Source of the DNA: Flavobacteriaceae bacterium UBA5534
Lineage (GTDB): Bacteria > Bacteroidota > Bacteroidia > Flavobacteriales > Flavobacteriaceae
Assembly (NCBI GenBank): GCA_002426015.1
Contig: DINS01000035.1
Location: 47,676-111,675, forward strand
Direction of reading: 5' to 3'
DNA length: 64,000 bases
Under the pieces are notes generated by a model. The model was not told where the DNA came from. It ran no database searches and saw nothing but the letters and a program-made list of their open reading frames with translations. The translations under genes and the position numbers were made by a program. This document shows, piece after piece, positions 34,652-44,668 of the stretch; positions within the stretch are counted from its first letter, which is position 1, and every line of letters begins with the position of its first letter.

Positions 34652-35888
34652 ATGTTACAATACGACCATTAATGATGACTTTGTCAATCAAATTATCTCC
34701 AAAGGCATAGGGTAGATATTGGTAATTTGGAATCTCTTTTGTAATAATCAAATTTGCTTTTTTGCCTCGACACACACTTCCATACTGATTGGAAATTCCC
34801 ATAGCATAAGCACCATTGATGGTTGCTGCATTGATAGCTTCTTCTGGTGTCAATTTCATTTTTATACAAGCAGTACTAACTACAAAATTCATATTACCAC
34901 TTGGTGTCGAACCAGGATTATAGTCGGTAGCAAGCGCCAAAGGTAAGCCAGCATCTATTAATTGACGAGCAGGCGTATATGGAATGCTCAAAAAATAAGA
35001 ACAAGATGGTAGTGCAACTGGCATAGTGTTACTGTTTTTTAAAGCCTTGATGTCATCACTGGTCAGCTCTTCGAGATGGTCAACCGAAAGTGCATTGTAC
35101 TTAACGCCAAGTGCAACACCTCCAAAAGCATTAAATTGATTGACATGTATTTTTGGAATCAATCCATGTTCAGTTCCTGCTTTTAAAATACGTTCGGTAT
35201 CTTCTAATGAGAAATACCCTTTTTCACAAAACACATCGATATAATCGGCTAAATGTTGTTTGCTGACTTGAGGAATGAGCTCGTTGATAACCAAATCAAC
35301 AAAGGCTTTTGGATTATCTTTATAATCTTTAGGAATGGCGTGAGCACCTAATAAAGTTGCCTTGATCTTGGCTTGGGACTCTTTGTTAAGACGCTTGATG
35401 ACACGGAGCATTTTAAGTTCGGCTTCAACGGTCAATCCGTAACCAGATTTGATCTCTATGGCACCAGTTCCAAGTTTGATTACATTGTTTAATCGTTTTA
35501 AAGATTGCTGGTAAAGATCATCTTCATTCGTATTTTGTAGTTTTTCGGCAGAATTTAAAATGCCTCCACCGCGTGCTGCAATTTCTTCATAGGTCAATCC
35601 ATTAATTCTGTCCACAAATTCCTGCGATCGGTTACCTGCAAATACAATATGTGTGTGCGAATCACACCAAGCAGGAAGTACTACTTTTCCTGTGGCATCA
35701 ATGGTATCATCAACCTCATAACCTGGATAGTCTTCCATCAACCCATATTCTACTATGGTGTCGTGTTCAATCAGAACATACGCGTTTTTGAGTATTGGAA
35801 GGATTTTCATATCCTTGCCTTTTACAATGGTTACATTGGTTTCTCTAACCTGAACCAATTCTTTGATGTTGATAATTAATATGGACAT
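34650..35888 (-). CDS. hutI: Imidazolonepropionase
   Basis: Amidohydrolase that opens 4-imidazolone-5-propionate to formiminoglutamate. The metal-binding WCDSHTHIVFAGNRSQEF (about 72-89), later LLGAHAIP, IHVNQFNAFGG and the catalytic Asp in ALATDYNPGS are all present. Length 412 aa is normal. Its neighbour in the same direction (32586) is the arginase-fold protein that would process the product, with one plus-strand gene between them. Confidence 0.95.
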   Translation of the reverse strand: MSILIINIKELVQVRETNVTIVKGKDMKILPILKNAYVLIEHDTIVEYGLMEDYPGYEVDDTIDATGKVVLPAWCDSHTHIVFAGNRSQEFVDRINGLTYEEIAARGGGILNSAEKLQNTNEDDLYQQSLKRLNNVIKLGTGAIEIKSGYGLTVEAELKMLRVIKRLNKESQAKIKATLLGAHAIPKDYKDNPKAFVDLVINELIPQVSKQHLADYIDVFCEKGYFSLEDTERILKAGTEHGLIPKIHVNQFNAFGGVALGVKYNALSVDHLEELTSDDIKALKNSNTMPVALPSCSYFLSIPYTPARQLIDAGLPLALATDYNPGSTPSGNMNFVVSTACIKMKLTPEEAINAATINGAYAMGISNQYGSVCRGKKANLIITKEIPNYQYLPYAFGDNLIDKVIINGRIVT

Positions 35889-35929
35889 AATGCGGATTAA
35901 AAGTTTAAATTTAACAAAATTTAATTCTG

Positions 35930-36223
35930 ATGACTAAAGAACAACGTGATAAAGTTTGTATAACTTGTAAAAATCATATTAATGACGATCGTTATGGAAT
36001 GCTTTGCGGATTGACAAATAACATTGCCAACTTTCAAGACTCATGTAGAGATTATTCTAAAATTGCAGTTGCAAATCAGACATTCCATCAGCCAACACAG
36101 TTGTTTGAGACTGTTAAGCCTAAAAAGAAAAAAGGGTTAGGTTCTCTTATTGGAACTGGAATTGCCGTTTGGATTATTTTTAAAATTGTTCTTTTTATTA
36201 TTAAAATGGCGAACAATTCTTAA
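35930..36223 (+). CDS. Small membrane protein with Cys4 motif
   Basis: 97 aa. The N-terminal half holds four Cys in the pattern CITC-x13-C-x12-C, followed by a basic KPKKKKGLG and one C-terminal transmembrane helix (about 72-92). The Cys set could bind zinc. Function unknown. It diverges from hutI with 41 bp between them, and its stop overlaps the end of the T9SS gene at 36220 by 4 bp. Confidence 0.6.
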   Translation: MTKEQRDKVCITCKNHINDDRYGMLCGLTNNIANFQDSCRDYSKIAVANQTFHQPTQLFETVKPKKKKGLGSLIGTGIAVWIIFKIVLFIIKMANNS

Positions 36224-37626
36224 TCTTTTATAAATTTAATAGACGAATTATAACCTTCGATTTTCAATACATAGGTGCCAGAATGTAACCTTGAAACATC
36301 AAGGGATTGATTCAAATTGACAGTGTCAGAGAGCATCATTCTTCCCATCATATCAAATACAGAAATTTTGATGATATCAGATAAACCATTAAAATTCAAT
36401 GTGTTTTTTGATGGATTTGGAAAGATTAAAATAGGATCGTTGCTTAAATCATCAATCGATAAGGTCAACTTCTGATTGTTGAATACATTCACTCTATCGT
36501 CATTATAAGCAATAGAAGCAATATCAATATCGCCATCATTTTCAAAATCATTGAATGTAAAGGTATAAGCTTGGCTTTGAGTAGCATCAATCACTTGTTC
36601 TAAACCAAAACTTCCGCCTCCATTATTTTTGTACCAAACAATATCATTTCCCGCAGCAGATGTGGCACTTGATAATACAAAATCCTTTAGACCATCATTA
36701 TCTAAATCTTGTAAGTCTAAACAAGCTGGATTTGCAATACTTGTTGTGAGCGTAGTTTCAGTGTATGTTGCTGTTCCTGGAGCTATTTGAGTTCGTTTAA
36801 ACCACGAAGGATTACCAAGAATATCAGTCACTAAAATATCCAAACTACCATCATTGTCAACCTCTTCAGCCATCACGCTAAAAATATAGTCTTTGGTATT
36901 GAGAGAAACGACATTGGTATCAGCAGTATAAACTCCATTTCCATCATTATAAAACACTTCAACTCTGCAATCATTGGGTGTTCCGTAGGCTACAGAATTG
37001 GCAATAACGGCATCAATATCTCCATCATAATCAATATCTTCCATAGCAAAAGCACCAGGAAAGGGAATAGTGTTATTGATAATGTTTTTTGTGCCAAAAA
37101 TGCCAGAACCATTGTTGGCAAACCATATGACCTCGTTTCCACTGTATGAAGATACTGCAACATCTAATGTGGTATTATTGTCAATTTGTCTCACATACAC
37201 TTGACTTGGACCACTTATTGTAGAGGATATGATTTGTTCAGTGCCAAAGTTGCCAAGACCATCGTTAGCAAACCAAACTAACTTTCCTGCATTGTATGAA
37301 GTAGAAACAACATCATTAAACCCATCATTGTTGATATCTGCAATGGCAACACCTCCAGCACTATCCAATATGCCAATAGCTGGAGTTTGTAGAGTAAAAT
37401 TACCAGAGCCATCATTTTTGAGCCAATATACCGAATCTCCAATGGTAGTGCTGACCACAAGATCTGGAAAGGCATCATTATCGATCAATCCAGAAGTGAT
37501 GTTATAAGGTGCGTCTCCTCCAGGAAGTGGCAGCAAAATGGATTGTGTTTTGTTAAACGTTGTTTGCGCATTTATTGAGAGAACAATAAAATTGAAGACA
37601 ACCAAATGGGCAATAATTTTTCTCAT
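36220..37626 (-). CDS. FG-GAP/VCBS repeat protein with T9SS sorting tail (paralogue 1)
   Basis: 468 aa. Signal peptide ending SINAQ; then about seven FG-GAP/VCBS units with Asp-rich calcium-type loops (DINNDGFND, DIDYDGDID, DLDNDGLKD); then a T9SS tail (IFPNPSKNTLNFNGL to LKIEGYNSSIKFIKD). The units should fold as a beta propeller. The protein is secreted by the type IX system; ligand unknown. It is a tandem paralogue of the next gene upstream at 37705, with which it shares the same unit order and tail. Confidence 0.88.
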   Translation of the reverse strand: MRKIIAHLVVFNFIVLSINAQTTFNKTQSILLPLPGGDAPYNITSGLIDNDAFPDLVVSTTIGDSVYWLKNDGSGNFTLQTPAIGILDSAGGVAIADINNDGFNDVVSTSYNAGKLVWFANDGLGNFGTEQIISSTISGPSQVYVRQIDNNTTLDVAVSSYSGNEVIWFANNGSGIFGTKNIINNTIPFPGAFAMEDIDYDGDIDAVIANSVAYGTPNDCRVEVFYNDGNGVYTADTNVVSLNTKDYIFSVMAEEVDNDGSLDILVTDILGNPSWFKRTQIAPGTATYTETTLTTSIANPACLDLQDLDNDGLKDFVLSSATSAAGNDIVWYKNNGGGSFGLEQVIDATQSQAYTFTFNDFENDGDIDIASIAYNDDRVNVFNNQKLTLSIDDLSNDPILIFPNPSKNTLNFNGLSDIIKISVFDMMGRMMLSDTVNLNQSLDVSRLHSGTYVLKIEGYNSSIKFIKD

Positions 37627-37647
37627 AGCAGGCTAAATTTTCATAAA

Positions 37648-37686
37648 AATAAAAAAAGCAAGTGGATTTATCTCACTTGCCTTTAA
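37648..37686 (-). terminator. Intrinsic terminator of paralogue 2
   Basis: On the minus strand GCAAGTG (37680-37674) pairs with CACTTGC (37664-37658), followed by seven T residues. It separates the two VCBS paralogues, so the downstream copy may need its own promoter. Confidence 0.75.
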
Positions 37687-37704
37687 ATATCGTTTTAGAA
37701 TGTT

Positions 37705-39105
37705 TTATTGCTTTATAAATTTGAATGTAGAATTAATACCTTCAAATTTAAGAATATACATTCCATTGTTCAAACCTGAAATATCAAGAGATTGATTCAT
37801 ACTCAAAGAAGTAGTCATCACTTGTTTTCCTAGAATATCAAAAACAGAAACCTCAAGATTCTCGTTAAATCCTTTAAAATTTAAGCTGTTTTTTGCTGGA
37901 TTTGGATATATACTGAATTGTTGTGTTGAAAACTCATCGGTTCCTAGTGTGAATTTTAAGTTTTCAAACCAATTCAAATCATCTTGATTGTAAGCTAAAG
38001 AGGCGATGTCTAAATCACCATCATTTTCAAAATCTGAAATGGTCATGACAAAGGTGTTACTCTGGGTTGCATCAATAACAGCTTCAGCGGCAAATGAACC
38101 ACTGCCATTGTTTTTGAACCAAACAATTTGATTGGTTGGACCTGCAGTTCCATTAGATAATACGATGTCTTTTACAGTATCATTGTCTAAATCAGCAAAA
38201 ATAACGCTAGAAGGGTTCCCTAAAGATGTTGTAAAAGGTGTTTCTGTAAAACCAACACCATTATCCTCATACCAAGAAAAACTGCCAGTTCCTGCAGTCG
38301 TACCCAAAACAGAAGCAAGAATATCTAAATTACTATCACCATCAACATCTTCAAAAATAGCATAGGCAAAATTGTTTTTGCCAGTAACAACAGAAGTTGC
38401 ATCTTTAGTAAATGAAACAGTACCACTACCAACTAAATTATTTCTGAAAATTTCAAGAACGTTTACTCCAGGAGTATAATTTGAGGTCGATATTAACGCA
38501 TCTAAATCGGTGTCGCCATCTATATCCTTAAGAAAAACTGTTCCTGGAGAGTCTAAAGTATTATCAATTGTATTTGCACTTCCAAAAACACCAGCACCAT
38601 TGTTGGCAAACCATACAACATTGTCATTGTCATATGATGTGACAGCTACATCTATGGTGGCATCACCATCTATTGTTCCTACTGACAAACCACTAGCTCC
38701 ATTAACAGTTCCAATTGATTGCTCTGCACCAAAATTACCATTGCCATCATTGGCGTACCACGTTACAGAATTACTAGAATATGCTGTAACCAATAGGTCT
38801 AAAAAGGTGTCATTGTTCAAATCGACCAACATTAGATTACTAATGAAACTGATTGTATTTGTAATGTTAGGTTGTGCAGTAAATGTACCATTACCATTAT
38901 TTTTGTACCAAACCAAAGTATTGGCGATTGTAGTACCTACAATAATATCTGCATAAGCATCACCATCTATAAATCCAGAAGCAATAGCATAAGGGTCATT
39001 TCCAGTATTTGAATTGATGGTTTGTTTTGGTCCAAATGTTGTTTGTGCAGTAGTGACCGCAAATACAAATACTGATAAAGTGATTGTGAGTAAAGTTTTC
39101 TTCAT
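37705..39105 (-). CDS. FG-GAP/VCBS repeat protein with T9SS sorting tail (paralogue 2)
   Basis: 466 aa. Signal peptide ending VTTAQ; repeated WYKNNGNGTF / WYANDGNGNFG blades with Asp-rich loops (DLNNDTFLD, DIDGDTDLD, DVDGDSNLD); T9SS tail starting IYPNPAKNSLNFKGF and ending FKFIKQ. Strong resemblance to the 36220 gene in length, unit order and tail indicates a tandem duplication. Probably a secreted surface protein with a propeller fold. No catalytic domain is visible. Confidence 0.88.
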   Translation of the reverse strand: MKKTLLTITLSVFVFAVTTAQTTFGPKQTINSNTGNDPYAIASGFIDGDAYADIIVGTTIANTLVWYKNNGNGTFTAQPNITNTISFISNLMLVDLNNDTFLDLLVTAYSSNSVTWYANDGNGNFGAEQSIGTVNGASGLSVGTIDGDATIDVAVTSYDNDNVVWFANNGAGVFGSANTIDNTLDSPGTVFLKDIDGDTDLDALISTSNYTPGVNVLEIFRNNLVGSGTVSFTKDATSVVTGKNNFAYAIFEDVDGDSNLDILASVLGTTAGTGSFSWYEDNGVGFTETPFTTSLGNPSSVIFADLDNDTVKDIVLSNGTAGPTNQIVWFKNNGSGSFAAEAVIDATQSNTFVMTISDFENDGDLDIASLAYNQDDLNWFENLKFTLGTDEFSTQQFSIYPNPAKNSLNFKGFNENLEVSVFDILGKQVMTTSLSMNQSLDISGLNNGMYILKFEGINSTFKFIKQ

Positions 39106-39156
39106 AAAAGTTAGATTAAGTTTGTGCTAATATATTGATTTATTTTGACTTACAAA

Positions 39157-40551
39157 TTATTTTAAACCTCCAACCATATCTTCTGGTTTAACCCAAGCAT
39201 CATAATCTTCAGCAGAAACATAACCAAGATTGATTGCTTCTTCCTTTAAAGTAGTACCATTTTTATGAGCTGTATTGGCAATTTCGGCTGCTTTATAATA
39301 GCCTATTTTGGTATTCAAAGCAGTTACCAACATAAGTGAGTTATTAAGTAACTGTTTGATTACTTGATGATTTGGCTCAATACCTTGAGCACAATGTTCA
39401 TCAAAACTCACACAGGCATCACCAAGCAATTGTGCTGATTCTAAAAGATTTGCAGCCATCATTGGTTTAAACACATTAAGTTCATAATGACCTTGTGTGC
39501 CACCGACTGTCACAGCAACATCATTGCCCATCACTTGAGCACAAACCATGGTCAAAGCTTCACACTGTGTTGGGTTTACCTTGCCTGGCATAATGGAGCT
39601 TCCTGGTTCATTAGCAGGAATGATGATTTCACCAATGCCACTTCGAGGACCAGAAGCCATCATACGAATATCGTTTGCAATTTTATTGAGACTAACTGCT
39701 AATTGTTTTAATGAGCCATGAGTTTCTACCAATGCATCATGCGCAGCAAGAGCTTCAAATTTATTAGGCGCAGTGATGAAAGGTAATTCGGTAAATTTTG
39801 CAATATACTCTGCTACTCGTTTGCTGTATCCTTTTGGAGTGTTCAATCCTGTACCAACTGCGGTTCCACCTAGGGCAAGTTCGCTTAAGTGAGACAAAGT
39901 ATTCTGAACTGCTTTAATGCCATGGTCTAATTGTGCGACATAGCCCGAAATTTCTTGACCAAGCGTTAAAGGTGTTGCGTCCATTAAGTGTGTACGACCT
40001 ATTTTTACTACATCTTTAAACTCCAAAGATTTTTTATGAAGAGTGTTTCTTAATTGTATGACACCAGGAATTGTGGTTTCGACCACTTTTTTGTAAACCG
40101 CAATGTGCATTCCTGTTGGAAAGGTATCATTTGATGATTGTGATTTATTGACATCATCATTGGCTTTGATTACTGGATCGTCACCAATGGCTTTGCCTGC
40201 CAATTGTTGTGCTCGGTTGGCAATTACTTCATTGACATTCATATTGCTTTGTGTACCAGAGCCTGTTTGCCATATCACTAACGGAAATTGGTCATCGTGT
40301 TTTCCTTCTAAAATTTCGTCACAAACTTGCGCAATTAAATCTCGTTTTTCGATAGGTAGCACGCCCAGTTCACAATTAGTGTAAGCAGCTGCTTTTTTGA
40401 GATAAGCAAATCCGTAGATGATTTCTAAAGGCATGGATGCAGATGCTCCAATTTTAAAGTTATTTCGGGAACGTTCGGTTTGTGCTCCCCAAAGTTTATC
40501 AGCAGGCACTTTGACTTCGCCCATGGTATCTTTTTCTATTCTGAAATCCAT
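39157..40551 (-). CDS. fumC: Fumarate hydratase class II
   Basis: TCA-cycle enzyme interconverting fumarate and L-malate, iron-independent. The fumarase/aspartase signature GSSIMPGKVNPTQCE is present, as are WQTGSGTQSNMNVNEV and GRTHLMDATPLTLGQE. Length 464 aa is standard. A perfect -7 promoter box lies 27 bp upstream on the minus strand, so it is probably transcribed on its own. Confidence 0.96.
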   Translation of the reverse strand: MDFRIEKDTMGEVKVPADKLWGAQTERSRNNFKIGASASMPLEIIYGFAYLKKAAAYTNCELGVLPIEKRDLIAQVCDEILEGKHDDQFPLVIWQTGSGTQSNMNVNEVIANRAQQLAGKAIGDDPVIKANDDVNKSQSSNDTFPTGMHIAVYKKVVETTIPGVIQLRNTLHKKSLEFKDVVKIGRTHLMDATPLTLGQEISGYVAQLDHGIKAVQNTLSHLSELALGGTAVGTGLNTPKGYSKRVAEYIAKFTELPFITAPNKFEALAAHDALVETHGSLKQLAVSLNKIANDIRMMASGPRSGIGEIIIPANEPGSSIMPGKVNPTQCEALTMVCAQVMGNDVAVTVGGTQGHYELNVFKPMMAANLLESAQLLGDACVSFDEHCAQGIEPNHQVIKQLLNNSLMLVTALNTKIGYYKAAEIANTAHKNGTTLKEEAINLGYVSAEDYDAWVKPEDMVGGLK

Positions 40552-40577
40552 AAGAAATTAAGTATTTAATTATACTA

Positions 40578-40585
40578 CAAAGTTA
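40578..40585 (-). promoter_or_regulatory. -7 promoter box for fumC
   Basis: The minus strand reads TAACTTTG, an exact TAnnTTTG match 27 nt before the fumC ATG. The -33 element is not clear. Confidence 0.45.
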
Positions 40586-40669
40586 TGGTTTTTGAAGTTG
40601 ATTTAAGAGAAGAAATTGATTAATCTTAAGACGGTTTTGAAGGAATCAACTTTAAAGAGAACATTTGGA

Positions 40670-41338
40670 CTACTTGATTATTTTTCCATCAACCATCACC
40701 AACTTTCTGTCAGCCATATCGGCCAACTCTTCATTGTGAGTAACTATGACAAAGGTTTGCCCAAATTCATCCCGAAGTTTAAAAAAGAGATTGTGCAAGT
40801 TCTCTGCACTTTCACTGTCTAGATTTCCTGAAGGTTCGTCAGCAAAAATCAGTTCAGGATTGTTGACCAATGCTCTAGCAACTGCCACACGCTGTTGTTC
40901 GCCACCAGATAATTCGTTTGGTTTATGATTATAACGATCTTTTAGACCAAGAAAATCTAATAGTTCTTTGGCACGTTTTTCTGCTTCTGTTTTGGAGGTG
41001 TTTTTTATAAACGCAGGAATGCACACATTTTCTAATGCTGTGAATTCTGGAAGTAATTGATGAAACTGAAAAATAAACCCAATATGCTCATTCCTAAACT
41101 TTGCAAGTTGTTTGTCATTAAGTGAGTTGATGTCAATATCATTAATGATGAGCGAATTTTTTTCTTTGGAAGTTGCTCTGTCCAAAGTGCCTAAAATTTG
41201 CAATAACGTTGTCTTACCTGCTCCAGAGGCACCTACTATAGAGACAATTTCGCTTTTGGCTATGTCTAAATCGACCCCTTTTAAGACATGGAGGTCGTTG
41301 TAATATTTATGAATGTTTGTTGCTTTAATCATGCTCAC
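40670..41338 (-). CDS. ABC transporter ATP-binding protein, LolD/MacB-type
   Basis: 222 aa. Walker A GASGAGKTT (about 36-44), signature LSGGEQQR, Walker B LIFADEPSGNLD and switch His in VIVTHNEE. These are the features of the LolD/FtsE/MacB subfamily, which powers lipoprotein release or periplasmic efflux with a separate FtsX-type permease. No permease lies nearby, so the partner must be encoded elsewhere. It starts 32 nt after the DUF5916 gene and may be co-transcribed with it. Confidence 0.9.
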   Translation of the reverse strand: MSMIKATNIHKYYNDLHVLKGVDLDIAKSEIVSIVGASGAGKTTLLQILGTLDRATSKEKNSLIINDIDINSLNDKQLAKFRNEHIGFIFQFHQLLPEFTALENVCIPAFIKNTSKTEAEKRAKELLDFLGLKDRYNHKPNELSGGEQQRVAVARALVNNPELIFADEPSGNLDSESAENLHNLFFKLRDEFGQTFVIVTHNEELADMADRKLVMVDGKIIK

Positions 41339-41370
41339 AATGTAAGACTTTAAGCGGTTTTAGACAATAC

Positions 41371-43803
41371 TCAAGAGGTTTTCTTATTGAATACTTTTTT
41401 GATGTCGTTATAATCAATGTAATAGACCAATCGCAATGAAAAAGTATGCTGTATAGGTTGTTTAAAGAGCCTTTCAACACTATCAAAATAAGTGTCTTGC
41501 GAGAAATTATCAGAACTAAATAATTGGTTTCTGTACAATGCTGTTAATTGACTGCCTGGAGCAAATTGCCAAGAGTAAGAAAAATCTAAATTCCAAGTAT
41601 TGAAGTTTACATTTGGGTCATTGATATCACTTGTTGTATATCCTGATTCTTGAGTCAAATTACCATCATTCTGTAACGTGTATAAGTCATCATTGTAAGT
41701 GACAACAGCCCAATAATTTCGAAAGGTCAGTGATAAGGCATGAAGAGGATTAAATGTATAGCTGCCAGAAATGCTGTTCACAATGGTTTTTTGGTCGCGT
41801 TGCCCAAAAATGATATCATCACCAACTTTAGTAACAAAACCTCTATCGCCTTTAAAATCATCATATTCATACGAATATTGTATTAAAAGTTTATCATTAA
41901 AACGAACTCTTGGACTCACACTGAACCAATAGTTAAACACATCTCTTTTCTTGTCAAATTGGGTGTAACCACCAACATTGGCATCCAAAGCAAAAGTTTT
42001 ATTATAATTAGATGATATCCACCAGTTGGTATTAAAAGCATTTTCATATAAAAAAAAGCGTCCGTCGGTTCGTGGCTCAAAATAATCATATTGTTTACCT
42101 ATTTGCCAATTGACATTTCCGCCAAAGCCATGCAGTGTTTTTGTTGTTCCATTAAAACTGATGCCTGCGTTCTTGCCTGTGTAAGTGCCAGGATCAAACA
42201 ATCGATTATAGTTAAACCAAGTACCTATATAAAAGTTATTCAATTTTTTGGTAGGTTCAAAAATGCGATAAGATGCGTCTGCCGAAAAATTATTGTAATT
42301 GTTTCTGAACAAAATACCCAAATCGTTGATGTTATATTTTTTATCAGCCAACGAATGACCAATGCCATATCGGTATTTGCCACTAACTTTTCCAAAAAAC
42401 AATTCTGAACTAAAGCCATTTTTATTGCCATCAGGAAGATTTAAGGAACTCATCTTTATACCTCCTTGAGTATTGAATTTGTTGGATTTAGTGGTAATAT
42501 CAAATAAGGCTCCGGTAACATTGGCATCTCTAAAACGACCATTTCTGGTAACATTTGTATTGATTAAGCTCACAGAGGAGTTTTGATTGAATTGTTGATC
42601 AAGGACAAAAATGTTATAATTTGCTAAAGGTTCAACAATTTCATTTCGTGTTTCACCTGTAACAGTATTTTTGATGGTAGCTTCAGTTTTTTCGGTTATT
42701 GCATTAAAGAAACCAACGCCCAAACCTTTTTTTGTACGACCAGAAACTTTTATAGCATTAAGAGTTTTAACTTTATTTGGATACTCTATGAGCTCTTCGT
42801 CATCATTTAAATTAACATTCCCAGTAGGAGAATTTCCAACACGTCTCGAATAAAATAAATTTCCTTTATTGAATAGATCAACCCCTTCAGTAAAAAATTG
42901 GCGCTGTTCTGAAAATTGCTGTTCAAAAGGCCCTAAATTCAATCGGACATTATCAAAACCAGCCTGGCTAAAATCTGGAATTAAAGTAGCATCCAAGGTA
43001 AAGTTTTCACTGATACCGTATTTTACATCAAGCCCTACACTATAATCATCAGTAGTTTCACCATCATAAGAATTAATGAGTGTAGAAGCAAAAGGATAAA
43101 AACTTAATCGAGTAGGAGGTTGTAAGTTTTTCAGTCCAACCAATTCTCCATGATACAAACCAATATTTCCTTTAGTCACATCAACTGGATTCCATGTATA
43201 TTGTTCACGTGTTTGTCTAAATTGCCTATGAAATTGTAATCCCCAAGTTGGTGCTTCTTGGTTGGAAAATCGTAGAGCTGAATAGGGTACTTTCATCTCC
43301 ACAATCCAGCCATCGTCAACTATTTTAGCAGCACTGTCCCAAACAGCATTCCATCCAAAATCTTCACCATTACTAGGGCTTGCTATAGCATCTGCCTGAT
43401 TACCAGAAGGAAAAACCACTAATTCGGTATCGTTTTGCGCATCGTTATTTGGGTTTAAAACCACTAAAAAGAAATCATTCTGACCAAAATTATCTCTGCT
43501 GGTCACCTGCTTCATGATAAGTTCTGGTTTGTCATAAAGGTAGGCGGCAATATAGATGGCTTCGTCATCGTATGTCATTTTCACAATAGTTTTTTGGAAA
43601 TCTTTTTCCGGAAGCCCCATTGTTGGACGAAACTCGGTAAAATCTTTAGCCTCCATAGCATGTACCCAAGCCTCATCGTCTAATACACCATCTATTTTTG
43701 GAGGATTATCGGTTCGTAAAATTTGAAGTGTCTTTTTTTCTTGTGCCAGAATTGATGAAAAACTGAATAGTGAAATAACAAAAATGGTTAAGCGGATTTT
43801 CAT
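41371..43803 (-). CDS. DUF5916 outer-membrane protein with CBM9-like N-domain
   Basis: 810 aa. Signal peptide (1-20), then a carbohydrate-binding family 9-like sandwich (about 28-225: PPKIDGVLDDEAW, IYIAAYLYD, GWIVEMKVPYSALRF), then a long beta-barrel region with FFTEGVDLFNKGNLFYSRRVG and many alternating aromatic strands to the C-terminus. This is the layout of the DUF5916 family, common in Bacteroidota and without firm function. Binding of a saccharide or a peptide at the cell surface is plausible. It has a perfect -7 box about 75 nt upstream and diverges from folE. Confidence 0.82.
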   Translation of the reverse strand: MKIRLTIFVISLFSFSSILAQEKKTLQILRTDNPPKIDGVLDDEAWVHAMEAKDFTEFRPTMGLPEKDFQKTIVKMTYDDEAIYIAAYLYDKPELIMKQVTSRDNFGQNDFFLVVLNPNNDAQNDTELVVFPSGNQADAIASPSNGEDFGWNAVWDSAAKIVDDGWIVEMKVPYSALRFSNQEAPTWGLQFHRQFRQTREQYTWNPVDVTKGNIGLYHGELVGLKNLQPPTRLSFYPFASTLINSYDGETTDDYSVGLDVKYGISENFTLDATLIPDFSQAGFDNVRLNLGPFEQQFSEQRQFFTEGVDLFNKGNLFYSRRVGNSPTGNVNLNDDEELIEYPNKVKTLNAIKVSGRTKKGLGVGFFNAITEKTEATIKNTVTGETRNEIVEPLANYNIFVLDQQFNQNSSVSLINTNVTRNGRFRDANVTGALFDITTKSNKFNTQGGIKMSSLNLPDGNKNGFSSELFFGKVSGKYRYGIGHSLADKKYNINDLGILFRNNYNNFSADASYRIFEPTKKLNNFYIGTWFNYNRLFDPGTYTGKNAGISFNGTTKTLHGFGGNVNWQIGKQYDYFEPRTDGRFFLYENAFNTNWWISSNYNKTFALDANVGGYTQFDKKRDVFNYWFSVSPRVRFNDKLLIQYSYEYDDFKGDRGFVTKVGDDIIFGQRDQKTIVNSISGSYTFNPLHALSLTFRNYWAVVTYNDDLYTLQNDGNLTQESGYTTSDINDPNVNFNTWNLDFSYSWQFAPGSQLTALYRNQLFSSDNFSQDTYFDSVERLFKQPIQHTFSLRLVYYIDYNDIKKVFNKKTS

Positions 43804-43876
43804 TTTTTTTTGATTGATGATTAATTATTGTTTTATTAAAGACAATAATTATGATGGTCTGTTACAGTTAGAGATA

Positions 43877-43884
43877 CAAATCTA
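43877..43884 (-). promoter_or_regulatory. -7 promoter box for the DUF5916 gene
   Basis: The minus strand reads TAGATTTG, an exact TAnnTTTG match about 74 nt before the start codon. No convincing -33 element. Confidence 0.4.
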
Positions 43885-43978
43885 AACATGCAATACGCTA
43901 CATAATCATAAGTAAACGTTAAAAAGTTGGCCAAATTGTTAATGTTCTTGTTAGGAAATGCTCACTACAGGGACTCAA

Positions 43979-43986
43979 TATTTTTG
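43979..43986 (+). promoter_or_regulatory. -7 promoter box for folE
   Basis: TATTTTTG, an exact TAnnTTTG match 31 nt before the folE ATG. A TTG at 43948-43950 is 28 nt away, longer than the usual spacing. Confidence 0.4.
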
Positions 43987-44017
43987 TGTATTTTTATCAT
44001 AATTTAATATAACGACC

Positions 44018-44614
44018 ATGCCATATAAACATTTTGAAGAGTATAACATCCAGGTTACTGACGATGTCAAAGCACGTTACAAAAAGATAATTGAAGATTT
44101 GGGCGAGGATGTTTCACGAGACGGATTGCTCAAAACTCCCGAGCGTGCGTCGAAAGCCATGCAGTTTTTAACGCAAGGCTACCATCAAGATGCAGCAGAA
44201 ATTTTAAAAAGTGCCATGTTTAAAGAATCGTACAATGAAATGGTCATTGTTAAAGACATTGAAGTCTATTCTTTATGTGAACACCATTTATTGCCTTTTT
44301 TTGGAAAAGCGCACATTGCTTATATTCCTAATGGTCATATTGTTGGATTGAGCAAATTACCTCGCATTGTTGATGTGTTTGCGCGTAGATTGCAAGTTCA
44401 GGAACGATTGACAGAGCAAATATTAAACTGTATTAATGATACTCTAAAGCCACAGGGAGTTGCTGTAGTTATAGAAGCTTCGCATATGTGTATGATGATG
44501 AGAGGCGTGCAAAAACAAAATTCGGTGACCACAACTTCTGGATTTAGAGGTCAATTTGAAAGAATAGAAACCCGTAATGAATTTTTGAAATTGATTAGTG
44601 AACGGTTGTCATAA
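44018..44614 (+). CDS. folE: GTP cyclohydrolase I
   Basis: 198 aa. Converts GTP to 7,8-dihydroneopterin triphosphate for folate or pterin synthesis. Zinc ligands are Cys87 and the following His in SLCEHHLLPFFGK, and the later Cys in CMMMRGVQKQNS. The GLSKLPRIVDVFARRLQVQERLT block is also characteristic. The length is typical. It is followed after 54 bp by a small membrane-protein gene in the same direction. Confidence 0.96.
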   Translation: MPYKHFEEYNIQVTDDVKARYKKIIEDLGEDVSRDGLLKTPERASKAMQFLTQGYHQDAAEILKSAMFKESYNEMVIVKDIEVYSLCEHHLLPFFGKAHIAYIPNGHIVGLSKLPRIVDVFARRLQVQERLTEQILNCINDTLKPQGVAVVIEASHMCMMMRGVQKQNSVTTTSGFRGQFERIETRNEFLKLISERLS

Positions 44615-44668
44615 TTTGTTTTTTGGTATGTTTCTTGTTTATAGTTGATTGAATTTTAATTAGTATCA

